The position numbers and the translations under genes were made by a program. Shown piece after piece: positions 45,432 through 54,361 of a DNA stretch of 64,000 nt; position 1 is the first letter of the stretch, and the number at the start of each line of letters is the position of its first letter. Below the pieces are notes generated by a model, which made no database searches, was not told the origin of the DNA, and saw nothing but the letters and a program-made list of their open reading frames with translations. The stretch comes from Butyrivibrio sp. (GTDB lineage Bacteria; Bacillota; Clostridia; Lachnospirales; Lachnospiraceae). Location of the stretch: NCBI GenBank assembly GCA_015056655.1, contig SVFV01000015.1, forward strand, positions 1-64,000, given 5' to 3'.

Positions 45432-46514
45432 GTGTCCAGAGTTTATAATTTCAGTGCCGGTCCGGCAGTATTACCTGAAGAAGTTTTGAAGCAGGCTGCA
45501 GCAGAAATGCTTGATTATAATGGCTGTGGTATGTCTATCAACGAGATGAGCCACAGATCAAAGACTTTTGATAGCGTTATCCAGACAGCTGAGCAGGATA
45601 TCAGAGAACTTATGAATATCCCTGATAATTATAAGGTTCTTTTCCTCCAGGGTGGTGCCAGCCAGCAGTTTGCAGCTGTTCCTATGAACCTTATGCAGAA
45701 TAAGAAGGCTGCTTACATCGTAACTGGTCAGTGGGCTAAGAAGGCACTGGCTGAGGCTAAAAAGTACGGCGATGCTGTAGAAGTTGCATCAAGTGCAGAC
45801 AAGACATTCTCATATATTCCTGATTGCTCTGATCTGGACATTCCTTCTGATGCAGATTACGTATATATCTGTGAGAACAACACAATTTATGGAACAAAGT
45901 TCAAGAAGCTTCCTAACACTAAGGGACATATTCTTGTATCTGATGTTTCTTCATGCTTCCTTTCTGAGCCTGTTAATGTTAGTGATTACGGCGTAATCTA
46001 CGGTGGTGTTCAGAAGAACGTTGGACCTGCTGGTCTTGTTATCAGCATTATCCGCGAAGACCTCATCAGAGATGATGTTCCGAATTTTGTTCCTACAATG
46101 CTTAAGTGGAAGACTCAGGCAGATAATGGTTCTCTTTACAATACACCTAACTGCTGGGCTATCTACATGTGCGGTCTTGTATTCAAATGGCTTAAGGCTC
46201 AGGGTGGTCTTGAGGAGATGAAGAGACGTAATGAGGAGAAGGCAGCAATCCTTTACGATTTCCTTGATAACAGCAAGATGTTCAAGGGTACAGTAAGACC
46301 TGAGGATCGTTCACTTATGAATGTTCCTTTCGTAACAGGAGATGATGATCTCAATGCTAAGTTCATTGCAGAGGCTACAGCAAATGGTCTTGTAAGTCTT
46401 AAGGGACACAGAACTGTAGGCGGTATGAGAGCTAGTATCTACAACGCAATGCCCAAGGAAGGCGTTCAGAAGCTCGTTGACTTCATGGAGAAGTTTGAGA
46501 AAGAGAATGGCTGA
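45432..46514 (+). CDS. serC: Phosphoserine aminotransferase
   Basis: A PLP enzyme converting 3-phosphohydroxypyruvate and glutamate to phosphoserine. The 360 residues have NFSAGPAVLPEEVL at the start, the QGGASQQFAAVPMN phosphate-binding loop, SDVSSCFLSEPVNVSDYGVIYGGVQKNVGPAG with the PLP Lys, and the GGMRASIYNAMP end. The start is GTG 45432, with AGGAGGAG 7 bases ahead. serA follows after 72 bases, the usual serine synthesis pair; serB is not in the window. Confidence 0.98.
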   Translation: MSRVYNFSAGPAVLPEEVLKQAAAEMLDYNGCGMSINEMSHRSKTFDSVIQTAEQDIRELMNIPDNYKVLFLQGGASQQFAAVPMNLMQNKKAAYIVTGQWAKKALAEAKKYGDAVEVASSADKTFSYIPDCSDLDIPSDADYVYICENNTIYGTKFKKLPNTKGHILVSDVSSCFLSEPVNVSDYGVIYGGVQKNVGPAGLVISIIREDLIRDDVPNFVPTMLKWKTQADNGSLYNTPNCWAIYMCGLVFKWLKAQGGLEEMKRRNEEKAAILYDFLDNSKMFKGTVRPEDRSLMNVPFVTGDDDLNAKFIAEATANGLVSLKGHRTVGGMRASIYNAMPKEGVQKLVDFMEKFEKENG

Positions 46515-46586
46515 TAAAGTTAAATACTTTTGCTAATTATCCAAAAGCCAAATAACCATAAATTAGTTTGAGGAAGGGAAATAACA

Positions 46587-47756
46587 ATGTACAAGTATAA
46601 ATGCATGAACCCTATCGCTAAGGTAGGTCTTAATAACTTTACAGATCAGTACGAGGTTGTTGATAACGTAGATGATGCTGATGGAATCCTTGTAAGAAGT
46701 GCTAACATGAATGAGATGATTTTCTCAAAAAATCTTCTTGCAATTGCAAGAGCAGGTGCTGGTGTTAACAACATTCCCTGCGACAGATGTGCTGATGAGG
46801 GTATCGTAGTTTTCAATACTCCCGGAGCTAACGCTAACGGTGTTAAGGAGATGGTAATCGCTGCTATGCTTATCGCATCCAGAGATATCATCGGTGGTGT
46901 TCAGTGGGTTAGCGCAAATGCAGGAGATCCTGAGATTGCAAAGCTTACTGAGAAGACAAAAAAAAGATTTGCCGGAACCGAGATTGCTGGTAAGAAGCTT
47001 GGTATCATCGGACTTGGTGCTATCGGTGTTAGAGTAGCTAACGCAGCTAGAAACCTTGGTATGGAAGTTTATGGATATGATCCTTATCTTTCTGTAGATG
47101 CTGCATGGAGCCTCAGCTCTGATGTTAAGCACGTTACAAATGTTGATGATATCTATTCTAAGTGCGACATCATCACAATTCACGTTCCTGCTCTTGAGAA
47201 CACTAAGGGCATGGTAAATGCAGAAGCTATCGCAAAGATGAAGAAGGGTGTTATCATCCTCAACCTTGCAAGAGACATCCTTTGCAACGAGACAGATATC
47301 CTTGCTGGAATTAACTCTGGTAAAATCAGAAAATATGTTACTGATTTCCCGAATACAGTTACATCTGGACATGATGGTTGTATAGTAATTCCTCACCTTG
47401 GAGCTTCTACAGAGGAGTCTGAGGACAACTGTGCTATTAAGGCAGTCATTCAGATGAAGGATTACCTTGAAAATGGTAACATCGTTAATGCAGTAAATAT
47501 GCCCAGATGTGAGATGGGTATCTGCACAATTCCGAGAATTACTATTATTCACAAGAATGTTGCTGGTATGATCGGTCAGTTTACTAATGTTTTAGGTAAC
47601 AGTGGCTACAATATCGCAAACATGGTTAATAAGTCAAAGGGCGACTATGCTTACACAATGATCGACGTTGAGTCTTCTATCAAGGATGATCTTGTAAAGG
47701 CAGTTGAAAAAATTGATGGCGTAATCAGAGTGCGTGTTGTTAGAAAAGATGTATAA
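46587..47756 (+). CDS. serA: D-3-phosphoglycerate dehydrogenase with C-terminal ACT domain
   Basis: First step of serine synthesis, NAD-dependent. The 389 residues start with a short type-3 N-terminus, then ARAGAGVNNIPCDRC, the NAD site LGIIGLGAIGVRVANAARNLG, and the catalytic HLGASTEESEDNC region. The C-terminal 70 residues (about 318-389) form an ACT domain (IIHKNVAGMIGQFTNVLG), the usual serine-binding module for feedback control. GAGGAAGGG precedes the ATG. Ends at a strong terminator. A 275-residue frame on the opposite strand is a shadow. Confidence 0.97.
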   Translation: MYKYKCMNPIAKVGLNNFTDQYEVVDNVDDADGILVRSANMNEMIFSKNLLAIARAGAGVNNIPCDRCADEGIVVFNTPGANANGVKEMVIAAMLIASRDIIGGVQWVSANAGDPEIAKLTEKTKKRFAGTEIAGKKLGIIGLGAIGVRVANAARNLGMEVYGYDPYLSVDAAWSLSSDVKHVTNVDDIYSKCDIITIHVPALENTKGMVNAEAIAKMKKGVIILNLARDILCNETDILAGINSGKIRKYVTDFPNTVTSGHDGCIVIPHLGASTEESEDNCAIKAVIQMKDYLENGNIVNAVNMPRCEMGICTIPRITIIHKNVAGMIGQFTNVLGNSGYNIANMVNKSKGDYAYTMIDVESSIKDDLVKAVEKIDGVIRVRVVRKDV

Positions 47757-47774
47757 TAAATAAGATGTTTTTAC

Positions 47775-47806
47775 AGGCGTAGGTGTAAAAACCTACGCCT
47801 TATTTT
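47775..47806 (+). terminator. Intrinsic terminator after serA
   Basis: A perfect 10-bp stem (47775-47784 with 47791-47800), a GTAAAA loop and TATTTT tail. Confidence 0.88.
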
Positions 47807-47833
47807 GAATTAGTACTAAACTATCTATATAAG
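47805..47833 (+). promoter_or_regulatory. Promoter for the DUF1015 gene
   Basis: TTGAAT (47805-47810), a 17-base spacer and TATAAG (47828-47833) lie 36 bases before the ATG at 47870. The -35 box starts inside the T-tract of the serA terminator. Confidence 0.6.
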
Positions 47834-47869
47834 GAACATCTTAGTAAAGTATGAAAAAGAGGTGAACAA

Positions 47870-49105
47870 ATGGCAGAGATTAGAGCATTTGCAGCATACA
47901 GACCAAGACCCGACGTAGCAGATAAGGTTGCTGCACTTCCATACGACGTTTATAACAGGGAGGAGGCAAGAGTAGAGGTAGAGCGTGAGCCTATGTCTTT
48001 TCTTGCAATTGACAGACCTGAAACACAGTTTCCTGAGGACTATGACATGTATTCTGAGGAGGTTTATCAGAAGGCTCATGACATGCTTTGGGAGAAAATA
48101 GAGAACGGAACCTTCGTACATGAGGATAAGCCCTGCTACTACCTCTATGAGCAGACAATGGATGGCAGAGTTCAGACTGGTATTGTTGCATGCAGCTCAG
48201 TTGCTGACTATGAGAACAACATTATAAAGAAGCATGAGAACACTCTTGCTAAAAAGGAAGCTGACAGAATCCATCACGTAGATTCCTGTGATGCACAGAC
48301 TGGCCCTATTTTCCTTTGCTTTAGAGAAAATGATTCAATCCGTAAGGTTATGGAGAGAGTTCGCTCTGAAGAAAAGCCTGTATATGACTTTGTAACAAAG
48401 GAAGGTATCAGAAGCAGAGTCTTCATTATTGATAAGGATGATGAAATTGCTACAATTCATGATGCTTTTGAAACTATGGACAGTATCTATATCGCTGATG
48501 GTCACCACAGATGTGCTTCAGCTGTAAAGGTTGCTCAGAAGAGAAGAGCAGTTGACCCTGATGCTAATGGAAATAAGGAATATGATTTCTTTTTATCAGT
48601 TCTTTTCCCTGATAAGGAGCTTATGATCATGGACTACAACAGAGTTATCAGAGACCTTAATGGAATGACACCTAAGACCTTCCTCAACTGTCTTGATGAT
48701 GACTTTGACATTGAGGAAGCTACTGAAGCTGTTAAGCCTTCCAAGAAGTGTGAATTTGGAATGCTTCTTGATGGAAAATGGTACAAGCTCACAGCTCATG
48801 AGGATATTCGTTCCAATGATGCTGTTGAGGGCCTTGATGTAAGCATTTTACAAAAGCATGTCCTTGAGAGACTTCTTGACATTAGTGATCCCAAGAACGA
48901 TCCCAGAATTGATTTTGTTGGTGGAATCAGAGGCCTTGCTGAGCTTGAAAGACGCTGCAATTCAGATATGACCCTTGCATTTTCAATGTATCCGACTGAT
49001 ATTCATGAGCTTTTTGCTGTTGCTGACGCAGGCAGACTTATGCCTCCGAAATCAACATGGTTCGAGCCTAAGTTATTAAGTGGACTTTTCATTCACGCCA
49101 TTTAA
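47870..49105 (+). CDS. DUF1015-family protein
   Basis: A 411-residue cytoplasmic protein. It starts with FAAYRPRPDVADKVAALPYDV, a landmark of DUF1015, and has VDSCDAQTGPIFLCF and YIADGHHRCASAVKVAQ, the most conserved His-rich motif of the family. Function is not established, but the gene very often follows serC-serA in clostridia, as here, suggesting a role in serine or phosphoserine metabolism. AAAGAGGTGAAC precedes the ATG. The following 189 bases hold a promoter and a hairpin leader for the polyamine genes. Confidence 0.92.
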   Translation: MAEIRAFAAYRPRPDVADKVAALPYDVYNREEARVEVEREPMSFLAIDRPETQFPEDYDMYSEEVYQKAHDMLWEKIENGTFVHEDKPCYYLYEQTMDGRVQTGIVACSSVADYENNIIKKHENTLAKKEADRIHHVDSCDAQTGPIFLCFRENDSIRKVMERVRSEEKPVYDFVTKEGIRSRVFIIDKDDEIATIHDAFETMDSIYIADGHHRCASAVKVAQKRRAVDPDANGNKEYDFFLSVLFPDKELMIMDYNRVIRDLNGMTPKTFLNCLDDDFDIEEATEAVKPSKKCEFGMLLDGKWYKLTAHEDIRSNDAVEGLDVSILQKHVLERLLDISDPKNDPRIDFVGGIRGLAELERRCNSDMTLAFSMYPTDIHELFAVADAGRLMPPKSTWFEPKLLSGLFIHAI

Positions 49106-49170
49106 TCATAATAATAAAATGCTTACAATTTAATACTAATTATAAAGTAGTCAGAAAACCGCAAATTATC

Positions 49171-49198
49171 TTGACTTTGAGTACATTAATGTTAAGAT
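49171..49198 (+). promoter_or_regulatory. Candidate promoter for the polyamine genes
   Basis: TTGACT (49171-49176), a 16-base spacer and TAAGAT (49193-49198); GATAAT at 49196-49201 is an alternative -10 with a long 19-base spacer. Transcription from here would pass through the hairpin at 49224-49260 before reaching speA. Confidence 0.45.
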
Positions 49199-49223
49199 AA
49201 TTTTGCTGTTGATTAGAATTTAG

Positions 49224-49260
49224 AAGAGGCAGTGTGTCTGATGACATACAGCCTCTTTTT
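49224..49260 (+). terminator. Terminator-like hairpin in the speA leader
   Basis: A 14-position stem with one A-A mismatch and one G-U pair (49225-49238 with 49243-49256) closes on a TGAT loop and is followed by TTTTT. It lies between the candidate promoter and the speA ribosome site at 49282-49287. It may simply end the DUF1015 transcript or act as an attenuator of the polyamine operon. Confidence 0.75.
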
Positions 49261-49294
49261 AATCGTAATATATAGTAGTTTGGAGGATTGGCTG

Positions 49295-50743
49295 TTGAAC
49301 CTTGATCGCCAGAGAAGAGCGCCTGTTTATGAGGCTCTCGAGAGATTTAGAAAACAGAGAGTGGTACCTTTTGATGTACCCGGACATAAAAGAGGCAGAG
49401 GAAACGCAGAACTCGTGCGTTTTCTTGGCGAGCAGTGTGTTGGCATAGATGTTAATTCCATGAAGCCTTTGGATAATCTTTGCCATCCGGTTTCTGTTAT
49501 TAAGGAAGCTGAGGAGCTTATTGCTGATGCTTTTGGAGCGGAGCACGCATTTATGATGGTTAATGGAACTACAAGTGCTGTTCAGGCTATGGTTTTGTCA
49601 TCAGTTAAGCATGGCGAGAAAATCATCATGCCCAGGAATGTGCATAAGAGTGCTATTAATGCTCTTATTTTGTGCGGCGCTGTTCCTGTATATATCGATC
49701 CTAAGGTTGATACAAAGCTTGGTATTCCGCTTGGCATGGAACTTTCAGATGTAAAGAAGGCTATTGAGGAGAACCCTGATGCTAAGGCTATCCTTATTAA
49801 CAATCCTTCTTATTATGGAATTTGTTCAAACCTTCAGGCTATAGTTAACCTGGCTCATGAGAATGGAATGAAGGCACTTGTTGACGAGGCGCATGGTACT
49901 CACCTTTATTTTGGACCGAATCTTCCTTTATGCGGAATGAAAGCCGGTGCAGATATGGCTGCTATCAGTATGCATAAATCCGGCGGAAGTCTTACACAGA
50001 GCTCAATTCTTCTTTGTGGTAAGGGAGCAAATATCGGTTATATCAGTCGAATTGTTAACCTTACACAGACTACAAGTGCAAGCTATCTTCTTATTGCGAG
50101 CCTTGATATTTCCAGAAGAAACCTTGCTCTTCATGGACATGACAGTTTCGAAAAGGTTACTGGAATGGCTAAGTATGCAAGAGAAGAGATAAATGAGATT
50201 CCCGGATACTATGCTTATGGCCATGAGCTTATAAATGGCGGAAGCATTTATGATTTCGATGAGACTAAGCTTGTTGTAAACACAAGAGGCGTAGGGCTTA
50301 CCGGTATAGAGGTTTATGATCTTCTTCGTGATGAGTATGATATTCAGATGGAGTTTGGTGACCTGTCTAACGTAATGGCTTATATCTCTATTGGTGACAG
50401 ACTTCAGGATATCGAGAGACTTGCTGGAGCTCTTGCAGATATCAGGAGACTTTACTCTAAGCCTGAGCAGAGCTTTTTCTCAGCTGAGTATGTAACTCCT
50501 ATAGTTAAGGCTACTCCTCAAGAGGCGTTCTACGCTGAGAAAGAATCCCTTCCAATCAGAGAGACTGTTGGCAGAATATCAGCAGAGTCTGTAATGTGTT
50601 ACCCTCCGGGAATTCCGATCATTTCCCCTGGTGAGGTTGTAACTGAGGAGATTCTTGATTACATCATGACAGCCAAGGAGAAGGGCTGCTCAATGCAGGG
50701 ACCTGAGAGTGAGGATATATCTGAACTTCAGGTATTAAAGTAA
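49295..50743 (+). CDS. speA: Fold-I arginine/lysine/ornithine decarboxylase
   Basis: A PLP enzyme of the YaaO/SpeA group, likely arginine (or lysine/ornithine) decarboxylase. The 482 residues have PFDVPGHKRGRGN at the start, VNGTTSAVQAMVLSSVKHGEKIIMPRNVHKSAINALI, LVDEAHGTHLYFG and the PLP lysine in SMHKSGGSLTQSSIL (Lys228); the C-terminal domain has VMCYPPGIPIISPGE. The start is TTG 49295, seven bases after GGAGGA. The frame stays open to 49232, but through the terminator hairpin. With speE and carboxyspermidine genes following, arginine decarboxylation to agmatine is the likeliest activity, but no agmatinase or agmatine deiminase gene is in the window. Confidence 0.9.
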   Translation: MNLDRQRRAPVYEALERFRKQRVVPFDVPGHKRGRGNAELVRFLGEQCVGIDVNSMKPLDNLCHPVSVIKEAEELIADAFGAEHAFMMVNGTTSAVQAMVLSSVKHGEKIIMPRNVHKSAINALILCGAVPVYIDPKVDTKLGIPLGMELSDVKKAIEENPDAKAILINNPSYYGICSNLQAIVNLAHENGMKALVDEAHGTHLYFGPNLPLCGMKAGADMAAISMHKSGGSLTQSSILLCGKGANIGYISRIVNLTQTTSASYLLIASLDISRRNLALHGHDSFEKVTGMAKYAREEINEIPGYYAYGHELINGGSIYDFDETKLVVNTRGVGLTGIEVYDLLRDEYDIQMEFGDLSNVMAYISIGDRLQDIERLAGALADIRRLYSKPEQSFFSAEYVTPIVKATPQEAFYAEKESLPIRETVGRISAESVMCYPPGIPIISPGEVVTEEILDYIMTAKEKGCSMQGPESEDISELQVLK

Positions 50744-50809
50744 TTTAGTTGGATTCATAGTATAATTATAGTGATTTATCTTTTGGTTGATATAAGAAGG
50801 AGATAGGGA

Positions 50810-51682
50810 ATGGCTGAGATGGATTATTGGTTCAGCGATATGCATACGAATAATGTAAAGATAAGTATTCGTCTTGCTAAGCAGCTGTTTTCAGGATCAA
50901 GTGAGTTTCAGAGAATTGACGTATTTGATTCTCCTGAATTTGGAAAGTTCCTTGCTTCTGATGGTAATATTATTTTTTCTGAGAAGGATGAATTTACCTA
51001 TGATGAGATGATAGTTCATGTTCCTATGGCTGTTCATCCCAAGGTACAAAGAGTTCTGGTTCTTGGTGGTGGCGACGGTGGTGTTGCCAGAGAGCTGAGC
51101 TATTATGATGAGATCAAGGTAATCGATGTTGTTGAACCTGACAACATGTTTGTGGATGTTTGTAAGCAGTATTTCCCTGATAATGCCTGTGGTCTTGATG
51201 ATGACAGAGTGCATATATATTATCAGGATGGCCTTAAATATCTTCGTAAATGTGAAGATATGTATGACCTCATAATAAATGATGTTACTGAGCCTCTTGG
51301 ACATGAGGCTGGACTTTTTACAAAGGAATTCTACGGAAGCTGCTACAAGGCACTTCATGATGATGGTATCATGGTTTATCAGCATGGAAGCCCCTTCTAT
51401 GACGAGGACGAGGAAAGCTGCAGAGCCATGCATAGGAAGGCTTACAGAGTTTTCCCTATAAACAGAGTTTATCAGGCACATATCCCGACTTGTCCTGCTG
51501 GTTACTGGTTATTTGGATTTGCCAGCAAAAAGTATCACCCGCTTAAGGACTTTAATCCTGACAGATGGGATGAGAGAGGTATTAAGACCTGGTATTATAC
51601 AACACATCTTCACAAGGGAGCCTTTATGCTTCCTAAGTATGTAGAGGATCTTCTTCAGGAAGAAGAGGATATGTCTAGGTAA
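50810..51682 (+). CDS. speE: Spermidine synthase-like aminopropyltransferase
   Basis: A 290-residue member of the SpeE family. It has SDGNIIFSEKDEFTYDEMIVHVPM (N-terminal strand and the DEF.Y.EM motif), the SAM-type nucleotide loop VLGGGDGGVARE (84-95) and YDLIINDVTEPLGHEAGLF. In characterised SpeE the last motif reads D-S-[ST]-D-P; here the first Asp (158) is kept, but the second, which helps bind the amine, is Glu161. No speD (S-adenosylmethionine decarboxylase) is in the window, so its aminopropyl donor source is not visible. AAGAAGGAGATAGGG precedes the ATG. The next gene is 12 bases on. Confidence 0.88.
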   Translation: MAEMDYWFSDMHTNNVKISIRLAKQLFSGSSEFQRIDVFDSPEFGKFLASDGNIIFSEKDEFTYDEMIVHVPMAVHPKVQRVLVLGGGDGGVARELSYYDEIKVIDVVEPDNMFVDVCKQYFPDNACGLDDDRVHIYYQDGLKYLRKCEDMYDLIINDVTEPLGHEAGLFTKEFYGSCYKALHDDGIMVYQHGSPFYDEDEESCRAMHRKAYRVFPINRVYQAHIPTCPAGYWLFGFASKKYHPLKDFNPDRWDERGIKTWYYTTHLHKGAFMLPKYVEDLLQEEEDMSR

Positions 51683-51694
51683 AGGAGAGAGAAA

Positions 51695-52957
51695 ATGAGC
51701 AGATTATTAGTTATTGGCTGCGGCGGTGTTGCACAGGTAGCTATTCAGAAATGTGCACAGAATAATAAAGTATTTACAGAGATGTGTATCGCATCAAGAA
51801 CAGTTTCTAAGTGCGATGCTCTTAAGGAGAAGCTTGAGAAGGCTGGTACTCCTGTAAAAATCACAACAGATACAATCAACGCTGATGATGTAGAGGATAT
51901 CAAGAGAGTTATTAACAATTACAAGCCTGATGCAGTGCTTAACGTAGCACTTCCTTATCAGGATCTTACAATCATGGATGCTTGTCTTGCATGCAAGGTT
52001 GACTATATTGATACAGCTAACTATGAGCCTGAGGATACAGATGATCCGGAGTGGAGAAAAATCTACGAGAAGCGCTGCAAGGAGAAGGGCTTTACAGCTT
52101 ATTTTGATTACAGTTGGCAGTGGGCTTACTTTGACAGATTCAAGGAGGCTGGACTTACAGCACTTCTTGGAACCGGTTTTGATCCCGGTGTAACATCAGT
52201 ATTTACAGCTTATGCTAAGAAGCATTACTTCGATGAGATTCATTACATCGATATCATGGACTGCAACGGCGGTGACCATGGTTATGCATTTGCTACAAAC
52301 TTCAATCCTGAGATTAACCTTCGTGAGGTTTCTGCTAACGGAAGCTATTGGGAGGATGGCCACTGGGTTGAGACAAAGCCCATGGAGATCAAGAGAGAGT
52401 ATGATTTCGCTCAGGTTGGTAAGAAAGATATGTATCTTCTTCACCACGAGGAGATTGAGGCTCTTGGACGTAACTTCCCTGAGGTTAAGAGAATTCGTTT
52501 CTTTATGACATTTGGTCAGAGCTATCTCGATCACATGAGATGTCTTGAGGATGTTGGAATGCTTTCAACAAGCCCTATCAACTTCGAAGGAAAGGAAATT
52601 GTACCTATTCAGTTCCTTAAGGCACTTCTTCCTGATCCTGCAAGCCTTGGCCCCAGAACTGTTGGTAAGACAAATATTGGTTGTATCTTCCGCGGAATTA
52701 AGGACGGAAAAGAGAGAACAATATATATTTACAATGTTTGTGACCATCAGGAATGCTACAAGGAGCTTGGAAGCCAGGCAATCAGTTACACAACAGGTGT
52801 ACCTGCAATGATCGGAACAGCTCTTGTAATAACTGGACAGTGGAAGAAACCCGGCGTATTCACAACCGATGAATTCGATCCCGATCCGTACATGGAAATG
52901 CTTAACGAGTACGGACTTCCCTGGGTAGTAGAAGAGAATCCTACACTTATAGATTAA
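51695..52957 (+). CDS. Carboxy(nor)spermidine dehydrogenase, saccharopine dehydrogenase family
   Basis: Joins aspartate semialdehyde with putrescine or diaminopropane using NADPH, giving carboxyspermidine or carboxynorspermidine. The 420 residues have the Rossmann start LLVIGCGGVAQVAIQKCA, NVALPYQDLTIMDACL, VDYIDTANYEPED, and LLGTGFDPGVTSVFTAYA, matching the Lys1-like branch. The call over plain saccharopine dehydrogenase rests on its place after speA and speE and on the nspC decarboxylase gene 10 kb downstream. GGAGAGAG precedes the ATG. The operon ends at the terminator at 52964. Confidence 0.92.
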   Translation: MSRLLVIGCGGVAQVAIQKCAQNNKVFTEMCIASRTVSKCDALKEKLEKAGTPVKITTDTINADDVEDIKRVINNYKPDAVLNVALPYQDLTIMDACLACKVDYIDTANYEPEDTDDPEWRKIYEKRCKEKGFTAYFDYSWQWAYFDRFKEAGLTALLGTGFDPGVTSVFTAYAKKHYFDEIHYIDIMDCNGGDHGYAFATNFNPEINLREVSANGSYWEDGHWVETKPMEIKREYDFAQVGKKDMYLLHHEEIEALGRNFPEVKRIRFFMTFGQSYLDHMRCLEDVGMLSTSPINFEGKEIVPIQFLKALLPDPASLGPRTVGKTNIGCIFRGIKDGKERTIYIYNVCDHQECYKELGSQAISYTTGVPAMIGTALVITGQWKKPGVFTTDEFDPDPYMEMLNEYGLPWVVEENPTLID

Positions 52958-52963
52958 TCAGTA

Positions 52964-52999
52964 AAGCCCTCATCTGTTTGGATGAGGGCTTAATTTTTT
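52964..52999. terminator. Terminator shared by convergent genes
   Basis: A perfect 11-bp stem (52964-52974 with 52981-52991), a TGTTTG loop and AATTTTTTA tail. It separates the polyamine operon from the minus-strand CheY-like gene; the minus-strand stop is inside the T-tract. Confidence 0.9.
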
Positions 53000-53369
53000 A
53001 ATTCTGATCTTTGAAAATTTTGCTGATTGCATGGATTACATCCGATGCCATGAAGGGCTTGATAACGAAATCCTTAGCTCCCTTTTTAAGAGCAAGAACA
53101 ATCATTGGCTCCTGTTTCTGGTCTGAACACATGATTACGTTTGCATTCGGATCATAGGCCATAACTTCTGTAAGGGCATCGATACCATTCATAACAGGCA
53201 TATTAATATCGAGAATTAGAAGATCAGGCTTTTTCTCCTTGAACTGGTCAACTGCCTGTTGCCCGGTTGTAGCTTCGCCAACTATTTCATACTTCTCCCT
53301 ATCAAGCGAAGATTTAAGCATCTCACGCATAAATGTTGTATCATCCGCAATAAGTATTCGTCTACGCAT
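52998..53369 (-). CDS. Single-domain response regulator, CheY-like
   Basis: A 123-residue receiver domain with no output domain. Acidic pocket Asp9-Asp10 (LIADDTTF), phospho-acceptor Asp54 (LLILDINMPVMNG), Ser82 at the Thr/Ser switch position (IMCSDQ) and Lys104 (VIKPF) are all present, so it should be phosphorylatable. The CSDQ sequence and short N-terminal R-R-R resemble the CheY used by motile clostridia, but no kinase, chemotaxis or flagellar gene is in the window, so the partner is unknown. A GGGGGT ribosome site precedes the ATG. The gene is a lone minus-strand unit. Confidence 0.93.
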   Translation of the reverse strand: MRRRILIADDTTFMREMLKSSLDREKYEIVGEATTGQQAVDQFKEKKPDLLILDINMPVMNGIDALTEVMAYDPNANVIMCSDQKQEPMIVLALKKGAKDFVIKPFMASDVIHAISKIFKDQN

Positions 53370-53527
53370 CTTTATTAAACCCCCATTAATGATTCTGGCA
53401 AATCTAATAATCTATTCTATATACATAATTATTGCAACAAATCGCTACAATATCCAATAAAAAAAGGTTACAATTCAATTAAAAAAAAATAAAATTTTTT
53501 ATTACCAGGTTAGAATTGGAGTGAAAT

Positions 53528-54265
53528 ATGAAAGAAGAATTTTCAAGACTGGCAATGCTTGTAGGAAGCGATGCTGTAGAAGAATTGAAAGATAAAAGAG
53601 TGGCGATATTTGGAATTGGCGGCGTTGGCGGATATGTTTGTGAAGCACTTGCCAGATGCGGAATAGGAGCTTTTGACCTAATCGATAGTGATGCTGTTGC
53701 AAGAAGTAATCTGAACAGACAGATTATAGCGACACAAAACACAATTGGTCAGTTCAAGGTAGAGGTAATGAAAAACAGAATGCTTGACATCAACCCTGAT
53801 GTGAAGGTTAAGACTCATTGTTGTTTCTATTTGCCTGAAAATGCAGATGATTTTGATTTCACACAGTATGATTATGTGGTTGATGCGGTAGACACTGTGA
53901 CTGCTAAGCTTGAGATAATCATGAGAGCAAAGGAGTGTGGCGTTCCTGTTATTAGTGCCATGGGAGCAGGTAATAAGCTCGATCCTTCCAGGTTTAAGGT
54001 TGCAGATATTTATGATACTAAGGTTTGCCCTCTCTGCAGAGTTATGAGGAGAGAGCTGAAAAAGAGAAATGTAACTAATCTGAAGGTTGTATATTCTGAT
54101 GAAGAACCTATGACACCAATCGATTCTTTGAATATGGAAAATCCTTCTGATAATCCCGGATCTAAAAGACGTTCAACACCTGGAAGCAGCGCATTTACGC
54201 CTTCTGCATGCGGACTTGTTATTGCGAGTGAGGTATTTAAGGATTTAATAAATCAAAAAAACTGA
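53528..54265 (+). CDS. tcdA: tRNA threonylcarbamoyladenosine dehydratase
   Basis: Uses ATP to cyclise N6-threonylcarbamoyladenosine at position 37 of ANN-decoding tRNAs into ct6A. The 245 residues belong to the ThiF/MoeB/E1-like family: IFGIGGVGGYVCEALARCGIG as the nucleotide loop, DLIDSDAVARSNLNRQ, a DYVVDAVDTVTAKLEI block, KVCPLCRVMRRELKKR and the TcdA-typical RRSTPGSSAFTPSACGLVIAS end. It is on the short side of normal (about 250-270). GGAGTG precedes the ATG. Confidence 0.94.
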   Translation: MKEEFSRLAMLVGSDAVEELKDKRVAIFGIGGVGGYVCEALARCGIGAFDLIDSDAVARSNLNRQIIATQNTIGQFKVEVMKNRMLDINPDVKVKTHCCFYLPENADDFDFTQYDYVVDAVDTVTAKLEIIMRAKECGVPVISAMGAGNKLDPSRFKVADIYDTKVCPLCRVMRRELKKRNVTNLKVVYSDEEPMTPIDSLNMENPSDNPGSKRRSTPGSSAFTPSACGLVIASEVFKDLINQKN

Positions 54266-54361
54266 AAATTTGCAAAATTGTTGTTTTTATTTGATAGATT
54301 AAGGTGTAAAATATCAATTGTTGAAAAAAGTCAGCATGTTTTAACAAAAGGAGGAAAGGTA

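Noticed and set aside
46725..47552. 275-residue open frame on the minus strand across serA
   Set aside because: It is fully antisense to serA, lies in its codon pattern, is Cys/Ser/Asn-rich without domain logic and has no ribosome site.
49232..49294. Upstream extension of speA to an ATG at 49232/49241
   Set aside because: It would translate through the terminator hairpin and the GGAGGA ribosome site; TTG 49295 is correctly spaced from that site.
50897..51481. 194-residue minus-strand frame across speE
   Set aside because: Antisense shadow of a clear enzyme gene; Ile/Lys-rich with no recognisable motif or ribosome site.
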